Virus record (IMG/VR): IMGVR_UViG_3300035670_000639
Location: 1 to 37,639 of that record
Strand: one strand, 5' to 3'
Length of the DNA stretch: 37,639 nt
Source of the DNA: a virus
In this document: piece by piece, positions 29,615 to 37,639 of the stretch
How the letters are laid out: every line of letters begins with the position of its first letter
How positions within the stretch are numbered: the stretch's first letter is position 1
The notes under the pieces: model-generated
Seen by the model: the letters and a program-made list of their open reading frames with translations, nothing else
The model's database searches: none
Told to the model about the DNA's origin: nothing
Program-made: the position numbers and the translations under genes

Positions 29615-30175
29615 ATGCCCGATGATTACAGAGAGATTACAATACCTGTTCCGAAGCCACCTAGCCTTAACGCGCTATATTCTGGTAAACACTGGAGCAA
29701 TCGTTTCGGCGAGAAATCTTCCTTTGGAAAAGAAATTAAGCAAACACTTCACGGTTTCGACAGGTTCACTGCTAGCAAGATTAGCATACACCTTAGGTAC
29801 AATTGTAGGTTTGATGTCGACAATACTATCGTTGCTATTAAGTTTCTTGCTGATTATCTTAAGTCTCACGGATACATTGTTGACGATACCCCGAAATATT
29901 TTACTGCTATTAGCTCAGAGTATGATAATTCCCTCGGAAAAAACGAATTCTTAGCCACTATAAAATGCTGGGGGTACGAAATTGTAGAAGATGACCAAGA
30001 GCCAACTATCAAGACAGTATCACCTAGCCGCAGAAGGCGTACACAAAGCGATGACGGAGCTGTACGAACAACTGCACGACCACCAAGGAAACCCGTTGGT
30101 AGAAAAAGAGTTAGTAGAAAAAAAACTACAAAGGTTCCAAGCGTGCCTAAGGGAAGAGCTCAACGGGATTCGTGA
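29615..30175 (+). CDS. rusA: RusA-like Holliday junction resolvase with a long basic tail
   Basis: 186 residues. The RusA core occupies 1-125: PVPKPPSLNALYSGKHW, the catalytic DVDNTIVAIKFLADYL (67-82, D67, D69, D80) and GYIVDDTPKYF (86-96, D90, D91). Ordinary RusA ends near here. The remaining 60 residues are Arg/Lys/Pro-rich (RRRRTQSDDG, RKPVGRKRVSRKK) and are encoded on top of the next gene in another frame, so the tail may be a stop-loss extension. A TAAATTTG box (29603-29610) lies so close to the ATG that a transcript from it would be nearly leaderless. Confidence 0.8.
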   Translation: MPDDYREITIPVPKPPSLNALYSGKHWSNRFGEKSSFGKEIKQTLHGFDRFTASKISIHLRYNCRFDVDNTIVAIKFLADYLKSHGYIVDDTPKYFTAISSEYDNSLGKNEFLATIKCWGYEIVEDDQEPTIKTVSPSRRRRTQSDDGAVRTTARPPRKPVGRKRVSRKKTTKVPSVPKGRAQRDS

Positions 30176-30203
30176 GTCTCTAAAAGAATACTATAAAGAA
30201 TGA
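29991..30203 (+). CDS. Small helical protein overlapping the rusA tail (70 aa)
   Basis: Starts MTKSQLSRQYHLAAEGVHKA and continues as a long amphipathic helix (EKELVEKKLQRFQACLREEL). Ordinary composition, so this frame looks more like a selected protein than the RusA tail in the other frame. It overlaps rusA by 185 bases and hands over to the glycosyltransferase by ATGA. Confidence 0.6.
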   Translation: MTKSQLSRQYHLAAEGVHKAMTELYEQLHDHQGNPLVEKELVEKKLQRFQACLREELNGIRESLKEYYKE

Positions 30204-31162
30204 TTACAATTGTCCACATTGATGGGCTTGGTGGCGTTAACTACCACCGCCTTATCGTACCATTGCGCAGACTCCAGTCACAAGGTGTAAACCTACACTG
30301 GATTCAGTCGCTCAACGAGCTGAAAGACATCAACTTAGACTTGGTTGACAACCTAATCGTATCGCGTAAGGTATCTGTCAATAACCACAAGGAGTTCAGC
30401 CGTATGCTCAAGAAGCACGGAGTGAAGCTCATCCTTGACAACGACGACTACTGGGTGCTTAACCCAGAGAACCCAGCGCGTCAGATGTACGAGGTTTACT
30501 ATGGGCCAGACATCAAGAAGACCATCAAAATTGCTGATGTCATTTGGACTCCATCTACGTATCTCGCTAAGATGATGGCTGACGTAAACCCTAAAGCAAT
30601 CATTGAATTCGTAAACAATGCAATCGACACCACTGAACAGCAATGGACCGAACAAACCAAGTCACGAAATTCTGTGGTTAGGTTTGGCTACGTTGGCGCT
30701 CTGGCTCATATTAATGACATTAAGACCATAGGATACGACTTCTCTAAAGTCTACACCTTTGGAGTAGAGGGTATGGAGTACGACGACATATTCAAGTACA
30801 ACAAAACACTACCCCCTGCCGACATCTGGAACTACGCCAAGTTCTATAAGCACTTCGATGTTAGCCTTGTACCCTTAGTGGCGAACAGATTCAACTGGAG
30901 CAAGAGCGACCTGAAGATAACCGAAGCCGCCGTGACTAAGACGGCAGTTATCGCCGCCAACACGAAGCCATACAGCAAGACCATCATCCACGGAGAGACA
31001 GGACTTCTTGCTTCCGACCAAAAGGAATGGGCCGAGGCCATCGAGATGATGGACAAAAATCTAGCAAAGAAGTTAGGACGAAACCTGTTTGAACACCTAA
31101 AGGATTCTCCAGACCACAACCTTGACTTGGTAAACCAAAAAAGACTTAAATACATTTCATAA
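30200..31162 (+). CDS. Glycosyltransferase, GT4-like
   Basis: 320 residues. Two Rossmann halves: the N-terminal half begins MITIVHIDGLGGVNYHRL, with the GGVNYHR loop for acceptor binding, and the C-terminal half shows RFGYVGALAHINDI and then SDLKITEAAVTKTAVIAANT, the donor-binding E-x7-E-like region. It probably transfers a nucleotide-sugar residue. It starts by ATGA and leads by TAATG into the DUF3431 gene, in the same operon as UDP-galactopyranose mutase. Confidence 0.82.
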   Translation: MITIVHIDGLGGVNYHRLIVPLRRLQSQGVNLHWIQSLNELKDINLDLVDNLIVSRKVSVNNHKEFSRMLKKHGVKLILDNDDYWVLNPENPARQMYEVYYGPDIKKTIKIADVIWTPSTYLAKMMADVNPKAIIEFVNNAIDTTEQQWTEQTKSRNSVVRFGYVGALAHINDIKTIGYDFSKVYTFGVEGMEYDDIFKYNKTLPPADIWNYAKFYKHFDVSLVPLVANRFNWSKSDLKITEAAVTKTAVIAANTKPYSKTIIHGETGLLASDQKEWAEAIEMMDKNLAKKLGRNLFEHLKDSPDHNLDLVNQKRLKYIS

Positions 31163-31725
31163 TGGACGTAGTTATTGCATCCTACAAAGAAGACTTGTCG
31201 TACGTGAAGCGTATAAGCGCCAACACAATCGTATACGACAAGGGCGATAGGGGTATTGGTATTCAATTGCCAAACGTAGGGAGAGAGGCGCAAACCTATG
31301 CATATCATATTGTAAAGAATTACAAGTCGTTGCCAGAATGGACAGCATTTATTCAGGGCAACCCATTTGACCACGCCCCACACGTTCTGTCTCTGATTAA
31401 CGACTTCGACAGAATCTCCGAATCAAGCAAGAATGAGAAGTTCTACTTTGTGGGCAACTCTATTGTTCGGTGCGACATCAATGGACTCCCTCATCACGCA
31501 GGACTTGACTTAGCTGGATTCCAAATTGCGCTGTTTGGCACCATCGTGCAGATGGATATGATGTTTGTTGCTGGCGCTCAGTTCATCGTGCACCGCGACC
31601 TTATCAAGAATAAGAAGCTGTCCTTCTGGAAGAGTGTATTGCGGGTGCTTGAAAGCGACAAGTATCCCGATGGACCGTGGTGCGCAGAGCGTATGTGGAC
31701 ATACATCTTCAACTACCACAAGTAA
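31162..31725 (+). CDS. DUF3431 protein, glycosyltransferase-like
   Basis: 187 residues. Typical DUF3431 features: VVIASYKEDLSYV at the start, TIVYDKG, QLPNVGREAQTYAYHIVKNY and FIQGNPFDHAPH. The family is found in sugar-transfer loci of bacteria and fungi and is thought to be glycosyltransferase-like. TAATG at both ends couples it to its neighbours, so the three genes are surely made together. Confidence 0.8.
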   Translation: MDVVIASYKEDLSYVKRISANTIVYDKGDRGIGIQLPNVGREAQTYAYHIVKNYKSLPEWTAFIQGNPFDHAPHVLSLINDFDRISESSKNEKFYFVGNSIVRCDINGLPHHAGLDLAGFQIALFGTIVQMDMMFVAGAQFIVHRDLIKNKKLSFWKSVLRVLESDKYPDGPWCAERMWTYIFNYHK

Positions 31726-32804
31726 TGTACGATTTTCTGATTGTTGGCGCAGGTCTCTACGGAAGCATCTGCGCTAGAGAGTTGACCGACAAGGGCTACA
31801 AATGTCTTGTCATCGACAAGCGACCGCACATCGGAGGGAACTGTTACACCTCCAAGCAGAAGGGCATAGATGTACACGTATATGGGCCACATATCTTTCA
31901 CACATCAAACGAGGAGGTATGGAACTACATCAACAGATTCGCTACATTTCATCAGTATAAGTTCAGCCCCGTAGCCAACTACTTGGGAAACATATACTCG
32001 CTCCCCTTCAACCTTTGGACGTTCCAGCAGATATACGGAGTAAGCAGTCCATACGAGGTAGAAGAAAAACTCAAGGAGATGAAGAAGTTTGATGAGCCGC
32101 AGAACCTTGAGGAGGTAGCCATCAACTCCATCGGGTGGCTGATGTACCAAAAGTTGGTATACGGATACACCAAGAAGCAATGGATGCGTGAGCCCAGCGA
32201 ACTGCCTGCTGAAATTATCAAGCGTCTTCCTGTTCGCCTAACCTTTGACAACAACTACTTCAACGATAAGTATCAAGGCATTCCTGTTGGTGGATACACT
32301 GGGATATTCGAACAGCTTTTAGATGGAGTCGAGGTGCAACTTGGTGTTGAATTCAATGATTTGTCTGGCGACATATTCGCCAAGAACATCATATACACTG
32401 GTAAGATTGATGAGCTGTTCAACTACGTCTATGGAGACCTAGAATACCGTAGTCTTAGGTTCGAACAGAAGACCCACAAGAAGGAGAACTACCAAGGGAC
32501 GGCAGTGATAAACTTCACCGATGACGTGACCAAGTTTACACGCTCAATAGAGCACCGTCACTTTGACCGAGACGTAGAGTCTGAGTACACCATAGTAACC
32601 AAGGAGTATCCATCTGAATACTTCCGTGGAGCTGAGCCATACTATCCTATTGAAACGAAGACCAACAGAATCAAATACATCCAGTACAAAGCACTGGCTG
32701 ATGCGTGGAAAGGTCTACACTTGGGGGGTAGACTTGCTGAATACAAGTACTACGATATGCATCAAGTGATAGAAAAGGCGCTTAACTTCTGTAAGGGCTT
32801 TTAG
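31725..32804 (+). CDS. glf: UDP-galactopyranose mutase
   Basis: 359 residues, near the family's usual 365-390. FAD-binding motif LIVGAGLYGS (5-14), KRPHIGGNCYT (32-42), YGPHIFHTSNEEVW (53-66, with the His-loop), GYTKKQW (147-153) and TYHRH-equivalent region EHRHFDRD (276-283). The enzyme interconverts UDP-galactopyranose and UDP-galactofuranose using reduced FAD. With the two transferase genes before it, it implies that the phage adds galactofuranose, or a related sugar, to a surface polymer or virion component. Start ATG by TAATG coupling. The stop overlaps the convergent gene by 4 bases. Confidence 0.92.
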   Translation: MYDFLIVGAGLYGSICARELTDKGYKCLVIDKRPHIGGNCYTSKQKGIDVHVYGPHIFHTSNEEVWNYINRFATFHQYKFSPVANYLGNIYSLPFNLWTFQQIYGVSSPYEVEEKLKEMKKFDEPQNLEEVAINSIGWLMYQKLVYGYTKKQWMREPSELPAEIIKRLPVRLTFDNNYFNDKYQGIPVGGYTGIFEQLLDGVEVQLGVEFNDLSGDIFAKNIIYTGKIDELFNYVYGDLEYRSLRFEQKTHKKENYQGTAVINFTDDVTKFTRSIEHRHFDRDVESEYTIVTKEYPSEYFRGAEPYYPIETKTNRIKYIQYKALADAWKGLHLGGRLAEYKYYDMHQVIEKALNFCKGF

Positions 32805-32938
32805 CCTTGCCCTACGCTTAGTTTAGCGTAGTTTTTGCTGTTCTTACTCTTAGAGTATTTTGTCTTAGCGTGAACTCCTGGACGCTTGCGACGTGCCTTG
32901 CGTTGAAACGTAGACTTTACTTCTTTTACCTTAGCCAT
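32801..32938 (-). CDS. Small basic protein (45 aa)
   Basis: From ATG 32938: MAKVKEVKSTFQRKARRKRP, then GVHAKTKYSKSKNSKNYAKL and GQG. A third of the residues are Lys or Arg. The RPGVHAKTK-x-SKSKNSKNY pattern recurs in many phages, particularly of Bacteroidota, and may be a capsid-associated or nucleic-acid-binding peptide; function unknown. Its ATG overlaps the end of the spanin gene by 13 bases, and its stop is convergent with glf. Confidence 0.75.
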   Translation of the reverse strand: MAKVKEVKSTFQRKARRKRPGVHAKTKYSKSKNSKNYAKLSVGQG

Positions 32939-33375
32939 CTTGTTGCGAATCTTGTAGCCAAGATAAATAATAAAATCACAATAAGAGACAATAGCAAGAC
33001 ATTTTTCGCCTTGTCTACCCAAGTCTTTGGGGTCGGAAGATACTCAACCACAGGCACTTTCACCTCAACATCTCTTACGATGTTATAGGGCTTCACCTTA
33101 GTCTTTACAATTATTCTGTCCTCGTACTTGATAAGTGTTGTAACAACTGTATCGTTGCTCACCACTACGCTGTCAACTCCAGAAAAAGAAACTGTATCCG
33201 CATACACAATCTCTTTGGTTACAACAGTATCCGTTTTTACTATCACTCTTTCTTTTAGCAATGATGGATTCAATCGCGTTGCGCGGTTGAGATGCCACGT
33301 CGCCCGCTTGTTGGCTGAGCAGCCCGATAAAAGGATGCTCATCAATAATGCCAGTGCAACAAATTTCTTCATCAT
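32926..33375 (-). CDS. Unimolecular spanin (u-spanin) candidate
   Basis: 149 residues. N-terminal lipoprotein signal with lipobox LLSGC (C19), so the mature end should be in the outer membrane. The centre is a series of beta strands rich in Val/Thr/Asp (VIVKTDTVV, VVVSNDTVV). A single membrane helix lies near the C-terminus (about 124-142, NVLLLSLIVILLFILATRF) with a basic end for the inner membrane. One protein tethered in both membranes is the definition of a u-spanin, which fuses the membranes after endolysin action. The two Met codons at the start are equivalent choices. It overlaps the LPD38 gene (ATGATGA). Confidence 0.8.
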   Translation of the reverse strand: MMKKFVALALLMSILLSGCSANKRATWHLNRATRLNPSLLKERVIVKTDTVVTKEIVYADTVSFSGVDSVVVSNDTVVTTLIKYEDRIIVKTKVKPYNIVRDVEVKVPVVEYLPTPKTWVDKAKNVLLLSLIVILLFILATRFATRWLR

Positions 33376-36300
33376 TGTTTTTGTGTGTATAGTTTTCGGA
33401 TGACAGCATAGAACTCTTCGTTAGGGCGGAATCCAGTCTCACGTAGGTCCTTCATTACGTCGTTAAACTCCTCAGGTTCAAGCTTTCCGAACTTATCGTA
33501 GAACACTCGTGCGGCTTCGCTCGGCGTGTCTGCAAATCTAATGCTCATCAGGCTCTTGTCCTTGTCGCTAGAGGCGATTGCGTAGAAGTATTTACGACCA
33601 ATACGCTCTCTCTTTTCGGCTGGTAGACCAGACAGAATCTTATTTAGCTCCTCCTGATATTGCTTGCCGTTCTTCTCAAAGCGACCCTGCTCCTTGTGCT
33701 TCTTAGCAAGAGCTTTAATCTTCTCGCTGGCAAGATAATCTTCAGTAGATTCCTCAAGTTTAATCTCCTGTTGTGAACCTGCACGCTTAACGTAGTCAGG
33801 CCAGTTAGGATTCACCGAGCGAACAAACACCTTGGTGGCATTGCTCTTGATGTTCTTGAGCTCTCTCGTAGCGCGTCCCTCAACAGACTCCTGAAGCTGC
33901 TTGTCGGACAGGTCTACGTCTTCTACGTTGAGTGCATCAGTTGTTGCTCTGGCAGCCAAGTCAAGAACGCCATACGCTACGCCAACGAGGAAGTTGGTGG
34001 TCGGGCTGGTGATGATTGATTCTACGCCAGCCTTCAAGCGAGGAGCTGAAATATCTGGGATAAACTCAGACTCAGAAGCCTTAGCAAGCGCCTTGTAGAA
34101 GTACTCTACACGGTCACTACTGCGCCCCTCTGCGTACGGCTCTACCTGTCCGAAGATATATTCTGGAACAATGGTAGCATTGCGGAATGAGTCGTAGTTA
34201 AAGAACGACTTGGCAATCACAGACATCACTGGGACTCTGTTCATAAGGTCGTAGGCCTTGTCAACCCCAGGAACAAAGAAAGGAACACCATCAGCAGCAT
34301 TTTCCCAAGCGAGCTTAATCTCCTCGTCTGAGAACTTCTTAGGCTTGCCGTTTATCGTAGAGGCCCAAGACTGAGCCAGCATTTCGATGGGCACAGTAAG
34401 CGGTAGAAGCTGTTGTGGTTTCTTCAAGCGGATGTATTGACGCTTTCCGTCCTCGTCCTTTGTGGGAAGGAGGATGATGTGGTAGCGGTAGCGCATATAC
34501 GGGTCTACATCCTCGTAGTCATCGTCTCCGTAGGTTAGGATGTTATAGAACACAAGCCCCATAAGGCCAGCGGCATATTGGAAGAACTTCTCAGCAAATG
34601 CTTTCGGGTTGTCCTTGATTCCATTAAACGTAGCCGCAGTAGCTTGGAACGCTACGTTTAGGTAAGGAGCGATAGCATCAAGGTCTTTGGTAAGCGTACC
34701 ACCCTTACTGAAGTCTACGATGGAACGAGCCTCAGCAGCAGCCATAAACTTAATCTTCTCAAGCCCATCTTTGGTCTTAGCCAAGTCAGGATACTGCTGC
34801 TTGAGATTAGAAATCATACGACTGTAAACAGCTAGGCGGATACCAATCTCAAAGGTTTCACCCGTGAAGGCAATTCCCTTAGCAACCTTATCCCAGCGCT
34901 TAGCAAGAGCGTACTCGAGGCTGTTCTTGTACTTCTCCTTGAAGCGGTACTCTGGGCGGAACTCCTGACTCATAAATGACATACCTCCTCCGTGGGCAAA
35001 GTAGTCACGAACAAGTTCTTGGTCTGTAGCTTTGGAATAGATACCGACAGCATAGTCCTTAGCCATCTTCAAGATTGCAACAGGAAGGAAGCTGTCCTTC
35101 CCATACACCTTGTTTCTAGCCATAACGATAGCCAGAGATTCAGGAACTACCAGACCAAACCCGAAGAATACGTTGTATCCAGTTGCGAAGGCACGAAGAA
35201 CAGGGGCTCCAGAAAGAGCCGACAGAATCTTCTTAGCGCGGCCACCGACACCAAAGAAGCTTCGGTTAGCGTCCTGCCACTGAACATACATATCATTGCG
35301 TAGCTGGAATGCACGAAGCTTTCCGTTCTCTTTGTAGAATACGTTGGTGAATCCTTTATCAGCAGGGTCAACTTTGTTGTTGCCGTATTGGTCGGTAGCA
35401 ATGCTTCCGTCAAACAACGTAGCGTAGTTAGCCTTGCGAAGGAAGTCAGCGCTATCTGGAGAAATCTCTTTAGCGAGCTCCCTGTTGGCGATGTTCTCAA
35501 AGCGCTTAGCCTCTTGAGACTTATAGGCAAGAGACAACAGCATACGAGAGTCCATAAGAAGGTTGCCTTCGCTACCCTCTTCGATAGACTTGAGTACGTC
35601 TTGCTTAAGACCCATACCAGAACGCTCAAACACCTCATCGTCAAGAGCCTCAAAGATTTTCTCTACGAACTTGCGAGGCTCGTAGTCGTCCTTAACGAAT
35701 CTGTCAAACGTCTGCTTGTCGATAAGGCCATTCTGCTCGTAGGTTCTCAAGATGTTTCTGAACTCATTGAAGTAAGCATCAGCACGCATATTGAGCTTTC
35801 CAAACATCGTAGCTCCAAGCTTTCGCTCCATTGCGGTAATGGCTTGGATAGCCTCTTCAGCGTTGAGACCTTTCGGGTGCTGGGGGCGAACAGCATAATC
35901 ATCAGCGTACTCCTTGAGCTTTTCACGCTGCTGACGGATGTTCATCTTGTCGTTCTCAAGCTCACTAATAAACTTATTGTCAGGCTTGGACTTGGCCTTT
36001 TCTGACTTGATGAGCTCATCAATGGCCTTGATGTCAACGACCATCTTCGCATCGAAGTTGTTGAGATTCTGTTCCGCCAATGCTTTGCGCTCATCCCAAT
36101 TGGAATCAATCTGGATGACGCGACGCATAAAGATGATTTGGTCAAGAGCCTCAATATCACCACGAGAAAGGTCTCTATAGATTTGCTTCTCTGCTCGGTT
36201 GAACAAGTCTGTTGCGTTCGCCTGAGCACCAGCACGAAGCGTCATAAGATTCTCGGCATAGTCCATTCCGCCATCAATCATAGCCTCGCGGATGTCTGCC

Positions 36301-37639
36301 TGACGGTCGAGCCACGCCTTCTTTGAGAAGATACTAGTCTTCTTCTCGTTGAACAACTTCATACGCTCCGCATACTCCTTGTCCGAATCGTAGGAAGCCT
36401 TAGCCACCTTATCCAGTGCAGCATCTTCTGCGTTTTCCTCGATAGGAGACAGCTTGATGCGCTTAGAGAACTGAACAGCCGAGCGGGTAAACTGCGTAGG
36501 CGCGTTCAGGTTCATAAAGATTTTTGGAATGGGTATGATTTCTCCATTCATACTATGAGCTTGGAACAACTTAGCGTACTGCTCTACGTAATCAATAGGG
36601 TCAAGATTAAGGCGCTTTGAGTTTTTGCGAATCTGTGCTTCGTCAAGAATGACTCTAGCGTTTAATCTTTCTAATGTTTCTTGAAGAAGATTGACCTTCT
36701 CCGTCTCTGATAGGTTGTCAAATCCTGCTTGAGAAAGAGAATTCATAAGCTGGTCATACTTTTCAGACGGAAAAGCATACAGTACTCCAAGCTTATCAAC
36801 GTATTCAAAATCACTAAGAAGAACTTCGTTATCCTTATTGACCTTAAGAGAGAATAGCTGTCCAACCTTGCGGATGTAGGCTTGGTTATTTAGTTGAATA
36901 CGGCGGTAATTGCTTACCTCTTTATCGTGCTTGTGCTCCTTAGCCAAAAGGTCATTAGCTTCTTTAGCAACCTTTTCGTCTTTAGACTTTGACAGCTTAG
37001 TTAACTTGTCGATGTATTCCTTGTATAGACCGATGTTATCATCCTTACTGTCGGAAACCGCAGTGAAATCAACCCCAGCATACTCAATATCTGGGAACAT
37101 CGTAGGAATAGTGTTTACGATTCTGCTGAATATCTCAGATGTTCCAGACGACAGGAATGGAGGTATGTTGTTGTATCCAAATACTTTAGAGTCATAGGCT
37201 ACCCCAATGATTCTAGTATTAGGATTGTAGGTGAGATTTATAGTGTACTTATCCTGAAGCTCCTTACCCTTGTAGTCTTTTTTGATTACGTCAAGACCAC
37301 GATAAAGCGTGGGTACTTTCCAAGTATAGTCAAATGACGACGTTCTAGTATACAGGTCTCTAGAGGCTATGCCCTGACCCATAGTAGAAATAGCTAAGCG
37401 AAGGTCATCAATGGATACAACTCCTTCTTTGTCAATCTTGTCGTATATGCTTTTTACACTTCTGTCTTTATCTGAGGCCTTTTCGTTGTATTGGATTAGG
37501 CTGTTTAAAGTATCCTTGATGTAGGACCTTAACTCAGGCCCAGGCTCTGAAAACTCAGAAAGCATAATTCTGTATCCAGCCTCTCCACTAGTTGAAACCG
37601 CAGGCTTATACAAGTAAGCTGTAAATGAAACTCCAATGT
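33372..37639 (-). CDS. Giant virion protein with LPD38-like domain (5' end cut by window edge)
   Basis: 1,421 residues are visible and the frame runs off the right edge. The TTG at 37613 is not a believable start, since the frame continues upstream. The N-terminal third is mixed helical with charged coils. A C-terminal section (about 780-1000 of the visible part) resembles the large polyvalent protein domain LPD38: FATGYNVFFGFGLVVPESLA, FTGETFEIGIRLAVYSR, EARSIVDFSKGG and LNVAFQATAATF. Hydrophobic segments (GLMGLVFYNILTY) could pass a membrane. Such proteins are packaged in podovirus heads and may be injected with the DNA. The end overlaps the spanin gene by 4 bases, so late expression is expected. 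Confidence 0.75.
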   Translation of the reverse strand, partial: IGVSFTAYLYKPAVSTSGEAGYRIMLSEFSEPGPELRSYIKDTLNSLIQYNEKASDKDRSVKSIYDKIDKEGVVSIDDLRLAISTMGQGIASRDLYTRTSSFDYTWKVPTLYRGLDVIKKDYKGKELQDKYTINLTYNPNTRIIGVAYDSKVFGYNNIPPFLSSGTSEIFSRIVNTIPTMFPDIEYAGVDFTAVSDSKDDNIGLYKEYIDKLTKLSKSKDEKVAKEANDLLAKEHKHDKEVSNYRRIQLNNQAYIRKVGQLFSLKVNKDNEVLLSDFEYVDKLGVLYAFPSEKYDQLMNSLSQAGFDNLSETEKVNLLQETLERLNARVILDEAQIRKNSKRLNLDPIDYVEQYAKLFQAHSMNGEIIPIPKIFMNLNAPTQFTRSAVQFSKRIKLSPIEENAEDAALDKVAKASYDSDKEYAERMKLFNEKKTSIFSKKAWLDRQADIREAMIDGGMDYAENLMTLRAGAQANATDLFNRAEKQIYRDLSRGDIEALDQIIFMRRVIQIDSNWDERKALAEQNLNNFDAKMVVDIKAIDELIKSEKAKSKPDNKFISELENDKMNIRQQREKLKEYADDYAVRPQHPKGLNAEEAIQAITAMERKLGATMFGKLNMRADAYFNEFRNILRTYEQNGLIDKQTFDRFVKDDYEPRKFVEKIFEALDDEVFERSGMGLKQDVLKSIEEGSEGNLLMDSRMLLSLAYKSQEAKRFENIANRELAKEISPDSADFLRKANYATLFDGSIATDQYGNNKVDPADKGFTNVFYKENGKLRAFQLRNDMYVQWQDANRSFFGVGGRAKKILSALSGAPVLRAFATGYNVFFGFGLVVPESLAIVMARNKVYGKDSFLPVAILKMAKDYAVGIYSKATDQELVRDYFAHGGGMSFMSQEFRPEYRFKEKYKNSLEYALAKRWDKVAKGIAFTGETFEIGIRLAVYSRMISNLKQQYPDLAKTKDGLEKIKFMAAAEARSIVDFSKGGTLTKDLDAIAPYLNVAFQATAATFNGIKDNPKAFAEKFFQYAAGLMGLVFYNILTYGDDDYEDVDPYMRYRYHIILLPTKDEDGKRQYIRLKKPQQLLPLTVPIEMLAQSWASTINGKPKKFSDEEIKLAWENAADGVPFFVPGVDKAYDLMNRVPVMSVIAKSFFNYDSFRNATIVPEYIFGQVEPYAEGRSSDRVEYFYKALAKASESEFIPDISAPRLKAGVESIITSPTTNFLVGVAYGVLDLAARATTDALNVEDVDLSDKQLQESVEGRATRELKNIKSNATKVFVRSVNPNWPDYVKRAGSQQEIKLEESTEDYLASEKIKALAKKHKEQGRFEKNGKQYQEELNKILSGLPAEKRERIGRKYFYAIASSDKDKSLMSIRFADTPSEAARVFYDKFGKLEPEEFNDVMKDLRETGFRPNEEFYAVIRKLYTQKQ

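Noticed and set aside
37611-37613. TTG at 37613 as the start of the LPD38 protein
   Set aside because: The frame stays open to the window edge, so the gene most likely begins outside.
1-37639. CRISPR arrays, insertion sequences, integrase or repressor genes
   Set aside because: No regularly spaced repeats, transposase motifs, tyrosine or serine recombinase motifs, or repressor-integrase pair were seen.

Overview
The window is part of the genome of a tailed double-stranded DNA phage that infects a member of the Bacteroidota (marine or flavobacterial type is my guess). The host assignment rests on promoters: several genes and the tRNA are preceded by the Bacteroidota sigma signature TTTG, a 19-20 base gap, then TAnnTTTG. 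It also rests on weak Shine-Dalgarno signals and on a BT4734/VirE-N-like primase domain. The set of virion genes (large terminase, a portal of about 800 residues, a giant LPD38-type internal virion protein) suggests a podovirus-like particle, but no major capsid or tail tube gene lies in the window. The sequence is therefore probably a segment of a larger genome. Both edges cut genes: a tail fibre at the left and the LPD38 protein at the right. I see no integrase, repressor or partition gene.

Layout. From 1 to 11,477 almost everything is on the minus strand and is late or structural: LamG-type fibre, portal, terminase, a two-domain GroES-like protein, a C1q-like adhesin, endonuclease VII, an EF-hand-bearing Lys/Gly-rich protein, an M15 peptidase endolysin and many tiny overlapping genes. 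A lone plus-strand winged-helix-like gene sits at 8,950. From 11,478 to 12,534 there is about 1 kb without a credible gene. It holds a structured RNA candidate, direct repeats, CCTATCA iteron-like repeats and a near-perfect 74-base hairpin, and is a good candidate for a replication origin and control region. From 12,535 to 32,804 all genes are on the plus strand and form the early or middle region. From 32,801 to the right end the strand flips back to minus: a tiny basic protein, a unimolecular spanin and the giant virion protein.

How the early genes work together. The first block (12.5-18.5 kb) is dominated by an amidoligase, a class II glutamine amidotransferase and a second amidoligase, with a 29-residue membrane peptide between the first two. 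It looks like a phage-encoded amide-bond-forming pathway of unknown product and is the most unusual system here. Next comes a membrane-anchored GH73 glucosaminidase cluster whose leader carries a second copy of the structured RNA. The 20.6-30.2 kb block is DNA metabolism: ERF annealase, RecE-like and other PD-(D/E)XK nucleases, MazG, SSB, a DnaA-domain-IV-like protein, a primase-helicase and a RusA resolvase. These are mixed with many small translationally coupled genes and two HNH homing endonucleases, one of which sits in the 3' part of a tRNA-Arg locus. The last plus-strand genes (30.2-32.8 kb) are a surface-sugar cassette: a GT4 glycosyltransferase, a DUF3431 protein and UDP-galactopyranose mutase.

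All functional calls are from reading the translated sequence; no database search was possible.
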